NCBI RefSeq assembly: GCF_037969725.1
Contig: NZ_CP150203.1
Span: 4,418,001-4,482,000 of the forward strand
Direction: 5' to 3'
DNA from: Paenibacillus sp. FSL W8-0426
Lineage (GTDB): Bacteria; Bacillota; Bacilli; Paenibacillales; Paenibacillaceae
DNA length: 64,000 nt
Every line of letters begins with the position of its first letter. Position 1 is the first letter of the stretch. The notes beneath the pieces were generated by a model that did no database searches, had not been told where the DNA came from, and saw nothing but the letters and a program-made list of their open reading frames with translations. This document shows, piece by piece, positions 26,108 to 34,238 of the stretch. The translations under genes were made by a program, and so were the position numbers.

Positions 26108-26292
26108 CGGTACCCTTCATCTCCTTTGGACTCCAGAATCATCAACTGCCGTGACCAGCAGCTTACCATTCCATATAGTAACACAAAGAAGTAATGATAG
26201 TGCTGGCCTAGACCCAAGTTTTTGTGGTACTCTGTAATGGTCGCTTTTTTTGAGCAGGTAGCTAATAGATAGGTGAGAGGAGCAGCAGCAAC

Positions 26293-26889
26293 GTGCAAAC
26301 AGGACGTATTACCGTTATTACAGGGCCCATGTTCAGCGAAAAATCCGGTGAGCTTATTCGCCGTTGTCAGAAATGGATCCAGTTCGGCCGCAAAACGGTC
26401 GTGGCTTACAAACCCGCTGAAGACAATCGCTTTGCGCAAGACGAAATCGTAAGCCGGATCGGTTACCGATTGCCGGCCCATTCCATTCCCCGTCAATTGA
26501 CGCCCGAGATCGTTGAGCAAATTATTGCCCAAACGAAGGACGCCGACGTCGTCGCCTTTGATGAGGTTCAATTTTTTAGCAGCGCCATTATGGAGCTTGT
26601 CTCCGAGCTTGCCTACTGCGGCAAACATGTCATCGTGGACGGACTTAACATGGATTACCGCGGCAAGGAGTTCGGTTATATCGGCGGTTTGTTGGCCATG
26701 GCGGATGATATCGAGAAACTGTCGGCCTTCTGCGCCGTATGCGGCAGCCCGGATGCTGCCTTCACGCAGCGCATTGTCAATGGCGAACCCGTTACGCTCG
26801 GACCGGTCGTCATGATTGGCGATTCGGAGGCTTATGAGCCACGTTGCCGGCACTGCTTTGTTCCTCCTCATAAAGTGGATTGTCCATAA
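26293..26889 (+). CDS. tdk: Thymidine kinase with altered P-loop
   Basis: A TK1-type (type II) thymidine kinase of 198 residues. The catalytic glutamate is in FDEVQFF (about residue 92), the lasso loop in GLNMDYRGKEFG (about residue 117), and four zinc cysteines in CAVC and CRHC. The P-loop is usually GPMFSGKSEELIRR. Here it reads GPMFSEKSGELIRR, so the Gly before Lys and a following Glu have changed places. The start is GTG 26293, ten bases after GAGAGGAG. It stands alone on the plus strand with its own terminator. Confidence 0.92.
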   Translation: MQTGRITVITGPMFSEKSGELIRRCQKWIQFGRKTVVAYKPAEDNRFAQDEIVSRIGYRLPAHSIPRQLTPEIVEQIIAQTKDADVVAFDEVQFFSSAIMELVSELAYCGKHVIVDGLNMDYRGKEFGYIGGLLAMADDIEKLSAFCAVCGSPDAAFTQRIVNGEPVTLGPVVMIGDSEAYEPRCRHCFVPPHKVDCP

Positions 26890-26948
26890 ATCCGGTCTCT
26901 CCTGCAGCTTTAATTTTGATTCGGACTATTACAATACATTCTTCTAAT

Positions 26949-26971
26949 ATGAAGCCCTACGGGGCTTTTTT
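26949..26971 (+). terminator. Terminator after tdk
   Basis: AAGCCC-TACG-GGGCTT hairpin followed by a run of six Ts, about 60 bases after the tdk stop codon. Confidence 0.85.
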
Positions 26972-27018
26972 ATTATGGCGAGGCGTCCACTTTCGCTATT
27001 TCCGCGATATCCATACAC

Positions 27019-27062
27019 AAAAAAGCACCGCTTTGCAGCGATGCAACAGGTGTTCTTTTTTT
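27019..27062. terminator. Bidirectional terminator
   Basis: A stem formed by AGCACC and GGTGTT with an inner self-pairing loop, flanked by A-rich sequence on the left and seven Ts on the right. It overlaps the stop of the minus-strand 158-aa gene and can serve both strands. Confidence 0.7.
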
Positions 27063-27537
27063 AGTCGCGTGTCACGAAATATTTATTGGTCATATAATAG
27101 GCGTCGCCTCGGGACGTTTCGACCATTCCTTTTTTGGCATCCAGAAATACGATTTCCTTGCATTTGGTGCAATACCACTTGGTTCGCTTATATGGAGATT
27201 CCGTTACGTAAGCCGTACCGCATTTGCAATCGATCTTCATCAAAATCTCGCTGGATTTATAAGCGCTGGACAAGCGTTCCATGTTATCCTGCTGCTGTGT
27301 GGGCATTATGGTTTGCTGATAATCGGATAGATGATTCTGAACCTTGAAGTCTGCCACAAGTCCTGCGTTCAACCCAAAAAATTCCTTGCCGATTTCGGTC
27401 ACGAAGCGCTTCTCGTTTTTGTAGCAATCAAGCCACTCCATAATCTGTTTGTTGGACAATGGAACCGTACCCTTGATACCGCTATTTAAGGTGTAGGTCA
27501 TGATGTATAAAGTATCGTCTTGTCTACCTGAGTACAT
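27061..27537 (-). CDS. Zinc-ribbon-containing protein, 158 aa, function unknown
   Basis: I do not recognise the family. The C-terminal half holds a probable zinc ribbon, CKCG and CTKCK about 17 residues apart (residues 103-125). The N-terminal part contains PLSNKQIMEWLDCYKNEKRFVTEIGKEFF, with a helical look, and VADFKVQNHLSDY. No membrane segment or signal peptide is seen. GGAGG precedes ATG 27537. It lies upstream of a terminator and next to a second small Cys-rich gene, but they are separated by about 90 bases and may not form an operon. Confidence 0.75.
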   Translation of the reverse strand: MYSGRQDDTLYIMTYTLNSGIKGTVPLSNKQIMEWLDCYKNEKRFVTEIGKEFFGLNAGLVADFKVQNHLSDYQQTIMPTQQQDNMERLSSAYKSSEILMKIDCKCGTAYVTESPYKRTKWYCTKCKEIVFLDAKKGMVETSRGDAYYMTNKYFVTRD

Positions 27538-27626
27538 TAGAATCCTCCTTCGAATACATTTGCTAATGTACTACAAAAGCGCCCATAAATCAAAACCATG
27601 TTATTTCCTGAACGCTCCTTTTTCAT

Positions 27627-27869
27627 TTAAATGGGAAAAAAACCTCGCCGATCCGCCAAATTTTTGCAGGATGCGCATACGCCAATCACATTTCCTTGTG
27701 GACCCGCATAATGTACGACCGCTTTGACCTTATTGCTGCAGATCGAACAATGGTTCCTCCTTTCACGTTTGGGGGTGTAGTCCGATAGCTTCACTACGTT
27801 TTGGCTATCCTTGAAACCGCGTAGAAAGCGCAACCATCTCATCTGGCACTCACTCTTTCTAGTCATCAT
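27627..27869 (-). CDS. Small two-CxxC protein, 80 aa
   Basis: The C-terminal half has CSIC and CASC 24 residues apart around HYAGPQGNVIGV, as in a compact zinc ribbon, and ends GFFPI. The N-terminal 35 residues are basic (WLRFLRGF). I cannot assign a function. The start is uncertain: MMTRK at 27869 has only a weak AGAGA site. It lies just above the 158-aa zinc-ribbon gene on the same strand. Confidence 0.55.
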   Translation of the reverse strand: MMTRKSECQMRWLRFLRGFKDSQNVVKLSDYTPKRERRNHCSICSNKVKAVVHYAGPQGNVIGVCASCKNLADRRGFFPI

Positions 27870-27994
27870 AATCTCTCGATCTCATCCAAAATAAACCTTC
27901 GTTCTCTATGTAACATCTTCCATGCTGTACAAGTCTATCTCATATCCTATTCGACGTTTCGATGCTTTTTCCTGTTTTCCTCTTCATGCATATG

Positions 27995-28036
27995 AAAAAA
28001 AACCGACACTCCTTTGACGACAAAGGCGTGCCGGTC
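27995..28036 (-). terminator. Terminator after NlpC/P60-like gene
   Basis: On the minus strand ACCGGCAC-GCCTTTG pairs with CAAAGGAGTG-TCGGT, followed by eight Ts. It is directly beyond the stop at 28045. Confidence 0.85.
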
Positions 28037-28044
28037 TTGCACGT

Positions 28045-28689
28045 TCACTTATAAAATGTCCCCAGCACGTCAAGGTCTGGAGAACGTTCAATCCGGAAAG
28101 GATAAATGTATCCTTGCGTCAAGCTGCCGGCGAATTTGCGGCTCCACAGGTCGATTCCTGACGTGAAACGATAGGCCTGGTACACGAATTTGGAGCAATA
28201 GTTACGCTCGATGCTCAGCAAATTGGTTTGCAGCCGGTAATGCTTGACTTGCTTGTAGTGTGTTTGCACCCATTCGGCGGCCTTCTGCCCTGCCTGGCTT
28301 AAACGGGAACGAAATACGATAAATCGGTCACCCTCGTAAAAACGGGTCAAATATCCGTCGATGCTGTCCGCGAAGACAGGTCCGTACGGGTGTACATGAT
28401 AGACTTTGCCGTCCAGCCCTATAATGCCCATATGGCCTGCATAATACGTGGATTCGGAACTTGGCGTATATATGATATCCCCTGGCTCGAGTGCCAAATC
28501 AATCAAAGCCGCGAGTGGCTGATCGCGATCTGCGCGTCTGGCAGCAGCACGCTTGCGGCGTCCTTCGACGAGAAGCCGGTGAAGCATACCGGCCGACTTG
28601 AGATATATTTTCGCATAGGGAATGCGTTTATTCATTAAATGGCCATACCATTGACGGACGGATGAAGTGATGTCACGGAAATGATTCAT
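28045..28689 (-). CDS. YiiX-like permuted NlpC/P60 cysteine hydrolase
   Basis: A 214-residue protein with the circularly permuted papain-like order: LEPGDIIYTPSS (about residue 70), GHMGIIGLDGKVYHVHPYG with the His (about residue 86), and later the nucleophile region ERNYCSKFVYQAYR (about residue 163). This is the YiiX/YebB-type arrangement, so it probably hydrolyses amide bonds, but the substrate is unknown. The N-terminal 60 residues are basic and helical. There is no signal peptide. ATG 28689 is preceded by GAAGGG. It stands alone. Confidence 0.75.
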   Translation of the reverse strand: MNHFRDITSSVRQWYGHLMNKRIPYAKIYLKSAGMLHRLLVEGRRKRAAARRADRDQPLAALIDLALEPGDIIYTPSSESTYYAGHMGIIGLDGKVYHVHPYGPVFADSIDGYLTRFYEGDRFIVFRSRLSQAGQKAAEWVQTHYKQVKHYRLQTNLLSIERNYCSKFVYQAYRFTSGIDLWSRKFAGSLTQGYIYPFRIERSPDLDVLGTFYK

Positions 28690-28824
28690 CAAGCTTGCCC
28701 TTCTTCCTGAAAGAATGCTCTTTTTTCGCTACGAGCGTATGATGCTGCATTATATGTTATTATAGCCCGCTTTCCCGAATCCGATCAAACATGCCGAACC
28801 TGTTCCGTCCGCCTTCCGGGCACA

Positions 28825-28858
28825 CCAAAAAGCAGCTTCGAATCGATCCGAAGCTGCC
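28825..28858 (-). terminator. Terminator after ferredoxin-NADP reductase
   Basis: On the minus strand GCAGCTTCG pairs with CGAAGCTGC around a loop with GATCGATT, followed by TTTTT. It is about 30 bases past the stop codon of the reductase gene. Confidence 0.85.
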
Positions 28859-28889
28859 ATGAATCATCGCTGAAGCAAAGGCGGGGGAA

Positions 28890-29927
28890 TTATTCCTCAA
28901 CCACGCCAAGCGCTTTGTTTTTTTCTTTGAAGCGCGAATTGTGGGACGACACGTAAGCTACCTTTTCGGCATCAGGATCCATGTACAATTTGGCGCTGTT
29001 TACGGCCAATGCGGCATCCGTAAATGTACCTGCGATGAGATGCAGCTTGCTGCCATAATCGACGAAATCGCCTGCCGCAAATACACCTGGAATATTGGTT
29101 TGCAGTCTTTCGGTAACGCTTACGTGCCACTCGCCAAGATCCAATCCCCAATCACGGATCGGTCCGAAATCGCTCTTCATGCCATGATTCACAATGATTG
29201 CGTCCACATCAAGCAACTCGCTCTCGCCAGTCTCCACATGGCAGATGGTCACTTGTTCAATCGTTTCACCGTTTTGGCTGTGCAGCTTATCTACGGCAAA
29301 AGGTGTTCTGACGTCGACCGAAGACTCTCGCATCCGCAGCACATTCCGCTCCAATCCGCCAAAACGGTCACGACGATGCACCACCGTTACCTGCTCGGCC
29401 AGCGGCTCCAGCTCATTCGCCCAATCGACGGCAGAGTCCCCCCCGCCCGAAATCAACACTTTTTTGCCTCGGAACGGTTCCAATTCCTGCACGGTATAAT
29501 GCAGATTCGTAACCTCGTATCGATCGGCGCCTTCAAGTTCGAGTTTAGCCATTTTGTATATACCGTAACCGATCGCCAGGATGACCGTACGCGTCCAGTG
29601 CTTTTCACCCGTTGCGGCTGTCAAGATGATGGTGCCGTCGGGCTGGCGCTCGAAGCCTTCGATCTGCTGTTCGAATACAATGGTAGGCTCAAACGTTCTC
29701 GCTTGTTCCTCCAGCTGCTGGATCAGTTTTTCACACAAAATAGGGGTAACTCCGCCAACGTCCCAGATCATCTTCTCCGGATAAAACAGCATGCGTCCGC
29801 CCAAACGGTCCCTGGCTTCAATCAGTTTTGTTTTCATATCGCGCATGCCGCTATAAAAAGCGGAATACATCCCGGCAGGGCCTCCACCGATAATCGTAAC
29901 GTCATATAACTCCAACTGTTGTTCCAT
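28890..29927 (-). CDS. Ferredoxin-NADP reductase, TrxR-like type
   Basis: A 345-residue flavoprotein of the YumC type, which moves electrons between NADPH and ferredoxin or flavodoxin. FAD is bound by [17 protein letters not shown] (about residue 11) and by [11 protein letters not shown] (about residue 284). NADP is bound by [17 protein letters not shown] (about residue 157). The CxxC of thioredoxin reductases is absent, which separates it from TrxB. The ATG 29927 is chosen over a longer start because GGAGGT lies seven bases upstream. A Fur box overlaps its promoter, so iron limitation probably induces it. Confidence 0.9.
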   Translation of the reverse strand: MEQQLELYDVTIIGGGPAGMYSAFYSGMRDMKTKLIEARDRLGGRMLFYPEKMIWDVGGVTPILCEKLIQQLEEQARTFEPTIVFEQQIEGFERQPDGTIILTAATGEKHWTRTVILAIGYGIYKMAKLELEGADRYEVTNLHYTVQELEPFRGKKVLISGGGDSAVDWANELEPLAEQVTVVHRRDRFGGLERNVLRMRESSVDVRTPFAVDKLHSQNGETIEQVTICHVETGESELLDVDAIIVNHGMKSDFGPIRDWGLDLGEWHVSVTERLQTNIPGVFAAGDFVDYGSKLHLIAGTFTDAALAVNSAKLYMDPDAEKVAYVSSHNSRFKEKNKALGVVEE

Positions 29928-29963
29928 GAAAGCTACCTCCATTATTTCATTCAGGCACGCCTG

Positions 29964-29990
29964 ATTATATGATATCGATTCTCATTATCA
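29964..29990 (-). promoter_or_regulatory. Fur box over the reductase promoter
   Basis: On the minus strand TGATAATGAGAATCGATATCA (29970-29990) closely resembles the Fur operator. TATAAT at 29964-29969 follows it directly and can be a -10 box; the -35 is poor. A small palindrome TCAGGC-GT-GCCTGA lies at 29950-29963. Confidence 0.75.
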
Positions 29991-30164
29991 CTAATTCTAG
30001 TTTACTGGGAAACATATCAAAAAACAATGGACAAATCACGCACATTTCTTATACCAAAAACATATATCCTGTAATTCTATGAGACAGACAGGGAACCTGA
30101 ATAAATCAAGAGATTCTTCGGAACAATCGACTTCCGGTATGTAATTAAACATCTGCTCTACTTC

Positions 30165-30212
30165 AAAAAAGGCCACTGGCGGTTGTATACACTGTATCTG
30201 ACAGCCATGGCC
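30165..30212 (-). terminator. Terminator after GGDEF gene
   Basis: On the minus strand GGCCATGGC pairs with GCCAGTGGCC across a 25-base loop, followed by TTTTTT. It lies just downstream of the GGDEF stop codon. No other feature is seen in 29991-30239. Confidence 0.65.
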
Positions 30213-30239
30213 TGAACCAAAAATACGCTTTGTTTTGAC

Positions 30240-31205
30240 TTACTGCTCTACCCGCTCCTCATTTACGCACATCATGCTGCCCGAGACGGATTTGCATATT
30301 TTTTTGATCCGTGTCGCTTCACTGATGATGTCTTCGATTTTCTCATATTTTCGCAGCATGTTGGACACAACGGCAATGGACACCGAAACAAGCGGAATGC
30401 ATCCGAGCGTTCCCGAACGGCCTTCTCCCATCACATAATCATTGCTTAGATCATCGGCATTGTAAAATTCCCGTTTCATCTGCTCGAACCCTGCCAGCAC
30501 CTGCTCGCCAATTTCCCGAAAATTGTGATGGTGTAAAATCGTGATGAAGTCGTCACCCCCGATATGCCCAAGAAACGTGTCGGGAAACATGAAATGTTTC
30601 CGTAACAGATTGGCCGTGGCCTGAATCAACTGATCCCCCATTTTGAAGCCATAGCTGTCGTTGTACGACTTAAAATGATCCAAGTCGATATACAGCACGC
30701 TGAACTCATCCAATCGAAGCAGTTGTTGAAGACGCTCGTCAATGATACGGTTGCCCGGCAAACCTGTGAGTGGATTCAGGAAAATGGCCATTTCCGCACG
30801 AATATCGGCAACGGCCAGCAATAATCTCCGAATGCTGACCGCTCCCATCAGACCTCCGGCCGATGTCACCAGCACTAGGTCGTACAGCTCTTCTTCATTA
30901 CGGTTCATCGCTTGAATGCTGACGTCCGTAATCTGTTCTGCATAATCCACCACCAACGGTTCACTGTTCATTACAAGCCCAATCGCCCGGCCCATATACA
31001 AATTATAGCCGTATTGCGTTCCGATTTGCTGAAAAAAAAGGGTCCTCATCATTAATGCGGGGCTGCCCTTCGCCCCCACGACAGCAACGCCTTCCAATTT
31101 GGCATTCTGCTTGAAAAGCTGATAGACGGTATCGCATCTGGTCTCAGGCGTTACGGTTGGAATGGCTTCAGCGATCTCACCTATTTGCGTAAAAATACCG
31201 TTCAC
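30240..31205 (-). CDS. GGDEF domain protein with CBS-like N terminus
   Basis: A 321-residue protein. The first 140 residues look like a CBS-type pair (EGVAVVGAKGSPALMMRTLFF). The GGDEF domain follows, with NPLTGLPGNRIIDERL (about residue 146), YIDLDHFKSYND (about residue 169), and the active loop GHIGGDDFITIL (about residue 216), so it can make cyclic di-GMP. The RxxD inhibitory site usually five residues before the loop is not seen. No membrane segment is present. Start is GTG 31205 after AGGGG. It is divergent from the polymerase-like gene. Confidence 0.85.
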   Translation of the reverse strand: MNGIFTQIGEIAEAIPTVTPETRCDTVYQLFKQNAKLEGVAVVGAKGSPALMMRTLFFQQIGTQYGYNLYMGRAIGLVMNSEPLVVDYAEQITDVSIQAMNRNEEELYDLVLVTSAGGLMGAVSIRRLLLAVADIRAEMAIFLNPLTGLPGNRIIDERLQQLLRLDEFSVLYIDLDHFKSYNDSYGFKMGDQLIQATANLLRKHFMFPDTFLGHIGGDDFITILHHHNFREIGEQVLAGFEQMKREFYNADDLSNDYVMGEGRSGTLGCIPLVSVSIAVVSNMLRKYEKIEDIISEATRIKKICKSVSGSMMCVNEERVEQ

Positions 31206-31575
31206 CTTCTCTTCCCCTGCGATATGAAATCCTTAAAATTCAGGCAAACTCCGGCTTTAATATGGGAAGACGTCTCTCTTCATGAAGTGTATTCATTCTT
31301 TGTGCCTAGATAAGATGTGTATGTAGTTCAATCGTATCATTCAGGTTCTGCTAATATGTTAACCAAAGGTAAATGTATGTAAAAAAACTTCACAAAAGAG
31401 CCGTCAAAATGAACAAAATTTATATTATGACCTTACATGACAAGTTACTTCATTGTTGCTAACCGATGCAGCTGAGTAAAATAGCCTCTTGCTAGAAGTT
31501 CATAAACATGTTCTAATATTTTTAATACAAACGATACATAATGTATCATACAAAGTGAGTGAGGATGAAAAACTA

Positions 31576-32898
31576 ATGACATTGTCCGATTCTAAACCAT
31601 TCGATACCTTGTTCAAAATATGGGCTATTGTATTGCCTATAAATTCTTGGGTCCTAATCCCTTCCAATCCCGGGACGACCCCTGGGTTGTTGCTTTCATT
31701 AGCATCTCTTGTATTTACTCTCCTTATCGCAATCAGTTTTAAAAGAAGAAATATCATTGGAATTGGACCATTAACCAATAACTTTTATAGAGATTTTATT
31801 ATTTTTGTTTACATATTAACCATGATGAACGGCTTGGCGCAGTTGACCATTTTATTCAAAATAAATGAGGGCTACGATTATAATTTCAAACATAATGTTA
31901 TTCTGGTAAATGAGCTTGGAGGCACCTTTTTAAGATCCAGTCTTTTCACTCAATCCATTTATCTGATCGCGGCTTCTATTATCTGCTTCTTCACCAAGTA
32001 TTTTTACAAAGCAGATTGGAACAAATATATATTTGTAGGAGCGTCCCTGTTTCTGATTTATGGATTTTATGAGTGGTTTTACTACTTATTGTTCGGCACG
32101 ACAGGAGACTTTTTAAGCAACAGGGTCTTTGCATTAGATATTCACGGAAATCCGAAATTAGGAAGTGTCAATCAATTTACGGATGTTTTCGGATTTCGCT
32201 CGCTGAGAATGAAAAGCTTATCCAGTGAACCCAGTACTTTTGCGCTAACCGTATTGCCTTTATGGATATTTGCGGTCCATATACACAAACCTTTACTTCA
32301 CATACCGATGTTAATCGCTCTCATTTTATCTAATTCTTCAACCGCTTTTTTAGGAATCGTACTTTATTTCATTTACAGAATTGTTCGCTATCATCTCAAA
32401 GATCGGTATTGCCAACTGTTAATCTATTTTTTCGCGATCGTTGCAGTCCTGAATTATAAAAGAATTACGACGATATTCGGATTTTTGCTGTTTGATAAAT
32501 TAGATTCCATTTCCGGCAACGAAAGATCCTCCTCGATGATGCTGCATTTAGATTATTTTGCTCAAATGCCATTTCTGAATAAGTTATATGGAATTGGATT
32601 TGGATATGTAAGGTCTACCGATTTCTTTTCCACCCTGATGGTCAATAGTGGCATAATCGGATTTATTCTTTTTTCTTTATTTTTTTTGTATCCTGTTTTC
32701 AAATTGCAGCGCAGCTATTTCAACGATGGACTTAAAATCATATTGTTGGTGGTCTATGCTTCGTTAATGATTTCCGTTCCGGAATTTTCTTATTTAACGA
32801 CTTGGTTATTTTTAGGGATAAGTTATAGTCAACTAGCGAAAGAAAAGGCACTAAAAAATCAAATCCAGCTTAAACCTGTACCATCGCTTCTTCGCTGA
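31576..32898 (+). CDS. Wzy/O-antigen-ligase-like polysaccharide membrane protein
   Basis: A 440-residue protein with about ten membrane segments and a central periplasmic-side loop (GTTGDFLSNRVFALDIHGNPKLG... to LSSEPS). The sequence SLSSEPSTFALTVLPLW and SNSSTAFLGIVLYF, and a late SGNERSSSM with GIGFGYVRSTD, are what is seen in O-antigen ligase/Wzy family proteins. I read it as a polysaccharide polymerase or ligase, but no glycosyltransferases surround it. Codons are visibly more AT-rich than in the neighbouring genes, a sign of transfer. The start ATG 31576 follows GAGG at 11 bases; an upstream ATG at 31489 is less likely. The 370 bases upstream hold no gene. Confidence 0.75.
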   Translation: MTLSDSKPFDTLFKIWAIVLPINSWVLIPSNPGTTPGLLLSLASLVFTLLIAISFKRRNIIGIGPLTNNFYRDFIIFVYILTMMNGLAQLTILFKINEGYDYNFKHNVILVNELGGTFLRSSLFTQSIYLIAASIICFFTKYFYKADWNKYIFVGASLFLIYGFYEWFYYLLFGTTGDFLSNRVFALDIHGNPKLGSVNQFTDVFGFRSLRMKSLSSEPSTFALTVLPLWIFAVHIHKPLLHIPMLIALILSNSSTAFLGIVLYFIYRIVRYHLKDRYCQLLIYFFAIVAVLNYKRITTIFGFLLFDKLDSISGNERSSSMMLHLDYFAQMPFLNKLYGIGFGYVRSTDFFSTLMVNSGIIGFILFSLFFLYPVFKLQRSYFNDGLKIILLVVYASLMISVPEFSYLTTWLFLGISYSQLAKEKALKNQIQLKPVPSLLR

Positions 32899-32939
32899 CA
32901 TTCTTCCATAAGCAAAAGGATGAATTCACTATTACATTC

Positions 32940-32981
32940 CGCCAAATGCCATGCTATGTTCGCGAAGCATGGCATTTGGCG
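32940..32981. repeat. Perfect 16-bp inverted repeat
   Basis: CGCCAAATGCCATGCT is matched exactly by its complement AGCATGGCATTTGGCG after a 10-base loop (ATGTTCGCGA). It lies about 40 bases past the polymerase-like gene. No T run follows on either strand, so it is not a standard terminator, though it may still stop transcription. Confidence 0.85.
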
Positions 32982-33063
32982 ATGAATAAAACCTGTACTG
33001 CTATACCTGGTCCCAGTTAAGGTCATCATAGCTTAATGTCATGACATATCTGATCTATACAGA

Positions 33064-33106
33064 ATATCGCCGTTTATTGGTTTTTAAATCCCAATAACGG
33101 CGATAT
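33064..33106. repeat. Near-perfect 16-17-bp inverted repeat
   Basis: ATATCGCCGTTTATTGG pairs with CCAATAACGGCGATAT, with one bulged base, across a loop of about 10 bases. It lies about 100 bases beyond the spo0A stop on the minus-strand side. There is no T run after it. Confidence 0.8.
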
Positions 33107-33204
33107 CGACAAACAAAATTCATATTATGATTTCAGCATTTAGCTTTTGCCCGCACGTCAAAATACGTTTGAAATCGACTGGCTTACCTCTATTCCTGAT
33201 CCTT

Positions 33205-34020
33205 TCACGACACCTTATGCTCAATTCTCAGCTTGTCGGCCACCATCGCGATGAACTCGCTGTTCGTTGGCTTCGACTTGCTGATGTTGATGGTGTAACC
33301 AAACAAATGGCTGATCGAGTCGATGTTGCCGCGTGTCCAGGCGACTTCAATCGCATGGCGGATGGCGCGTTCCACGCGGGAAGGCGTCGTTTTGAATTTT
33401 TCGGCAATGGCTGGATAGAGTGTTTTGGTGATGGCACCTAAAATTTCAATATTGTTGTACACCATCGTAATCGCTTCGCGCAAATACTGATATCCTTTAA
33501 TATGCGCTGGAACGCCGATTTCATGTATGATGGACGTAATGCTTGCATCCAAATTTTTGTGTTTGCCCATGGGCACCACGTTGGACTTGTTCACGAACGA
33601 AGATGAACTGCTGCTGGAATTGGAAGAAACTGTAGTTTGGGTTCCCACCAATTGACGCACCCGATTCGCAAGCACTTCCATGTCAAACGGCTTCAAAATG
33701 TAATAAGAAGCACCGAGCTGCACGGCGCGCTGCGTGATGTTCTCTTGTCCGAAAGCCGTCAGCATGATGACTTTGGGCTGAGGCGTAAGATTCAAGCTGC
33801 GCAACCGCTCCAGAACGCCAAGTCCATCCAAATGCGGCATAATGATATCCAGGATCAATACGTCAGGGACGTTGCGTGATTGCTCCAACATTTGCAATAC
33901 CTCTTCGCCGTTGTATGCTACGCCGGATACTTCCATATCCTCCTGCTCCGATATATATTCAGCGAGCAAATTCGTAAATTCACGGTTATCATCAGCAAGC
34001 AACACCTCGATTTTTTGCAA
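33205..34020 (-). CDS. spo0A: Sporulation master regulator Spo0A
   Basis: Spo0A is the response regulator at the end of the phosphorelay that starts sporulation. The receiver domain covers about residues 1-125, with the phosphorylated Asp in [13 protein letters not shown] (about residue 55), Thr in MLTAFG and Lys in YYILKPFD. A Ser-rich linker follows. The DNA-binding effector domain holds [22 protein letters not shown] (about residue 215), the recognition region. The start is TTG 34020, eight bases after AAAGGAGG, giving [15 protein letters not shown]; longer in-frame starts lack such a site. Length is 271, close to B. subtilis Spo0A. It follows spoIVB as in other spore formers. Confidence 0.97.
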   Translation of the reverse strand: MQKIEVLLADDNREFTNLLAEYISEQEDMEVSGVAYNGEEVLQMLEQSRNVPDVLILDIIMPHLDGLGVLERLRSLNLTPQPKVIMLTAFGQENITQRAVQLGASYYILKPFDMEVLANRVRQLVGTQTTVSSNSSSSSSSFVNKSNVVPMGKHKNLDASITSIIHEIGVPAHIKGYQYLREAITMVYNNIEILGAITKTLYPAIAEKFKTTPSRVERAIRHAIEVAWTRGNIDSISHLFGYTINISKSKPTNSEFIAMVADKLRIEHKVS

Positions 34021-34077
34021 AACGGTATCCTCCTTTGAATGTAAACATTTTGGTTCGTACATCTCCTTACAACATAA

Positions 34078-34113
34078 ATTTTCGACACAGCACATTAAAT
34101 TCCTTCTGTCGAA
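34078..34113 (-). promoter_or_regulatory. Candidate SigH promoter and Spo0A boxes of spo0A
   Basis: On the minus strand GAAGGAATT (34098-34106) and GTCGAAAAT (34078-34086), 11 bases apart, fit the SigH -35 and -10 patterns well. Two Spo0A boxes lie here: TTCGACA at 34081-34087 overlaps the -10, and TGTCGAA at 34107-34113 sits just upstream of the -35. This is the layout expected for autoregulated spo0A expression. Confidence 0.75.
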
Positions 34114-34191
34114 AATTATTTTTCTTTATTTTTTTTATCCCTTGATTTATAATAAATATTTTATTTCATCATGCGATATATTATGTTAATG

Positions 34192-34199
34192 TTCGACAA
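34192..34199 (-). promoter_or_regulatory. Third Spo0A box upstream of spo0A
   Basis: TTGTCGAA on the minus strand (written TTCGACAA on the plus strand) is a perfect match to the core 0A box. It lies next to the spoIVB terminator, about 80 bases upstream of the SigH promoter. Confidence 0.6.
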
Positions 34200-34238
34200 A
34201 AAAATCTTAAGGCCGTTATCCAGCCTTAAGATTTTTTG
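34198..34238. terminator. Terminator overlapping the spoIVB stop
   Basis: A 14-bp stem AAAAAATCTTAAGG / CCTTAAGATTTTTT with a short loop. Its arms include the last codons of spoIVB and the stop at 34216, and A/T tracts on both sides let it work in both directions. Confidence 0.85.

Noticed and set aside
34020..34070. A leader peptide upstream of spo0A beginning ATGTTTACATTC
   Set aside because: The nearest Shine-Dalgarno is about 14 bases away and the frame overlaps the spo0A start without recognisable features.
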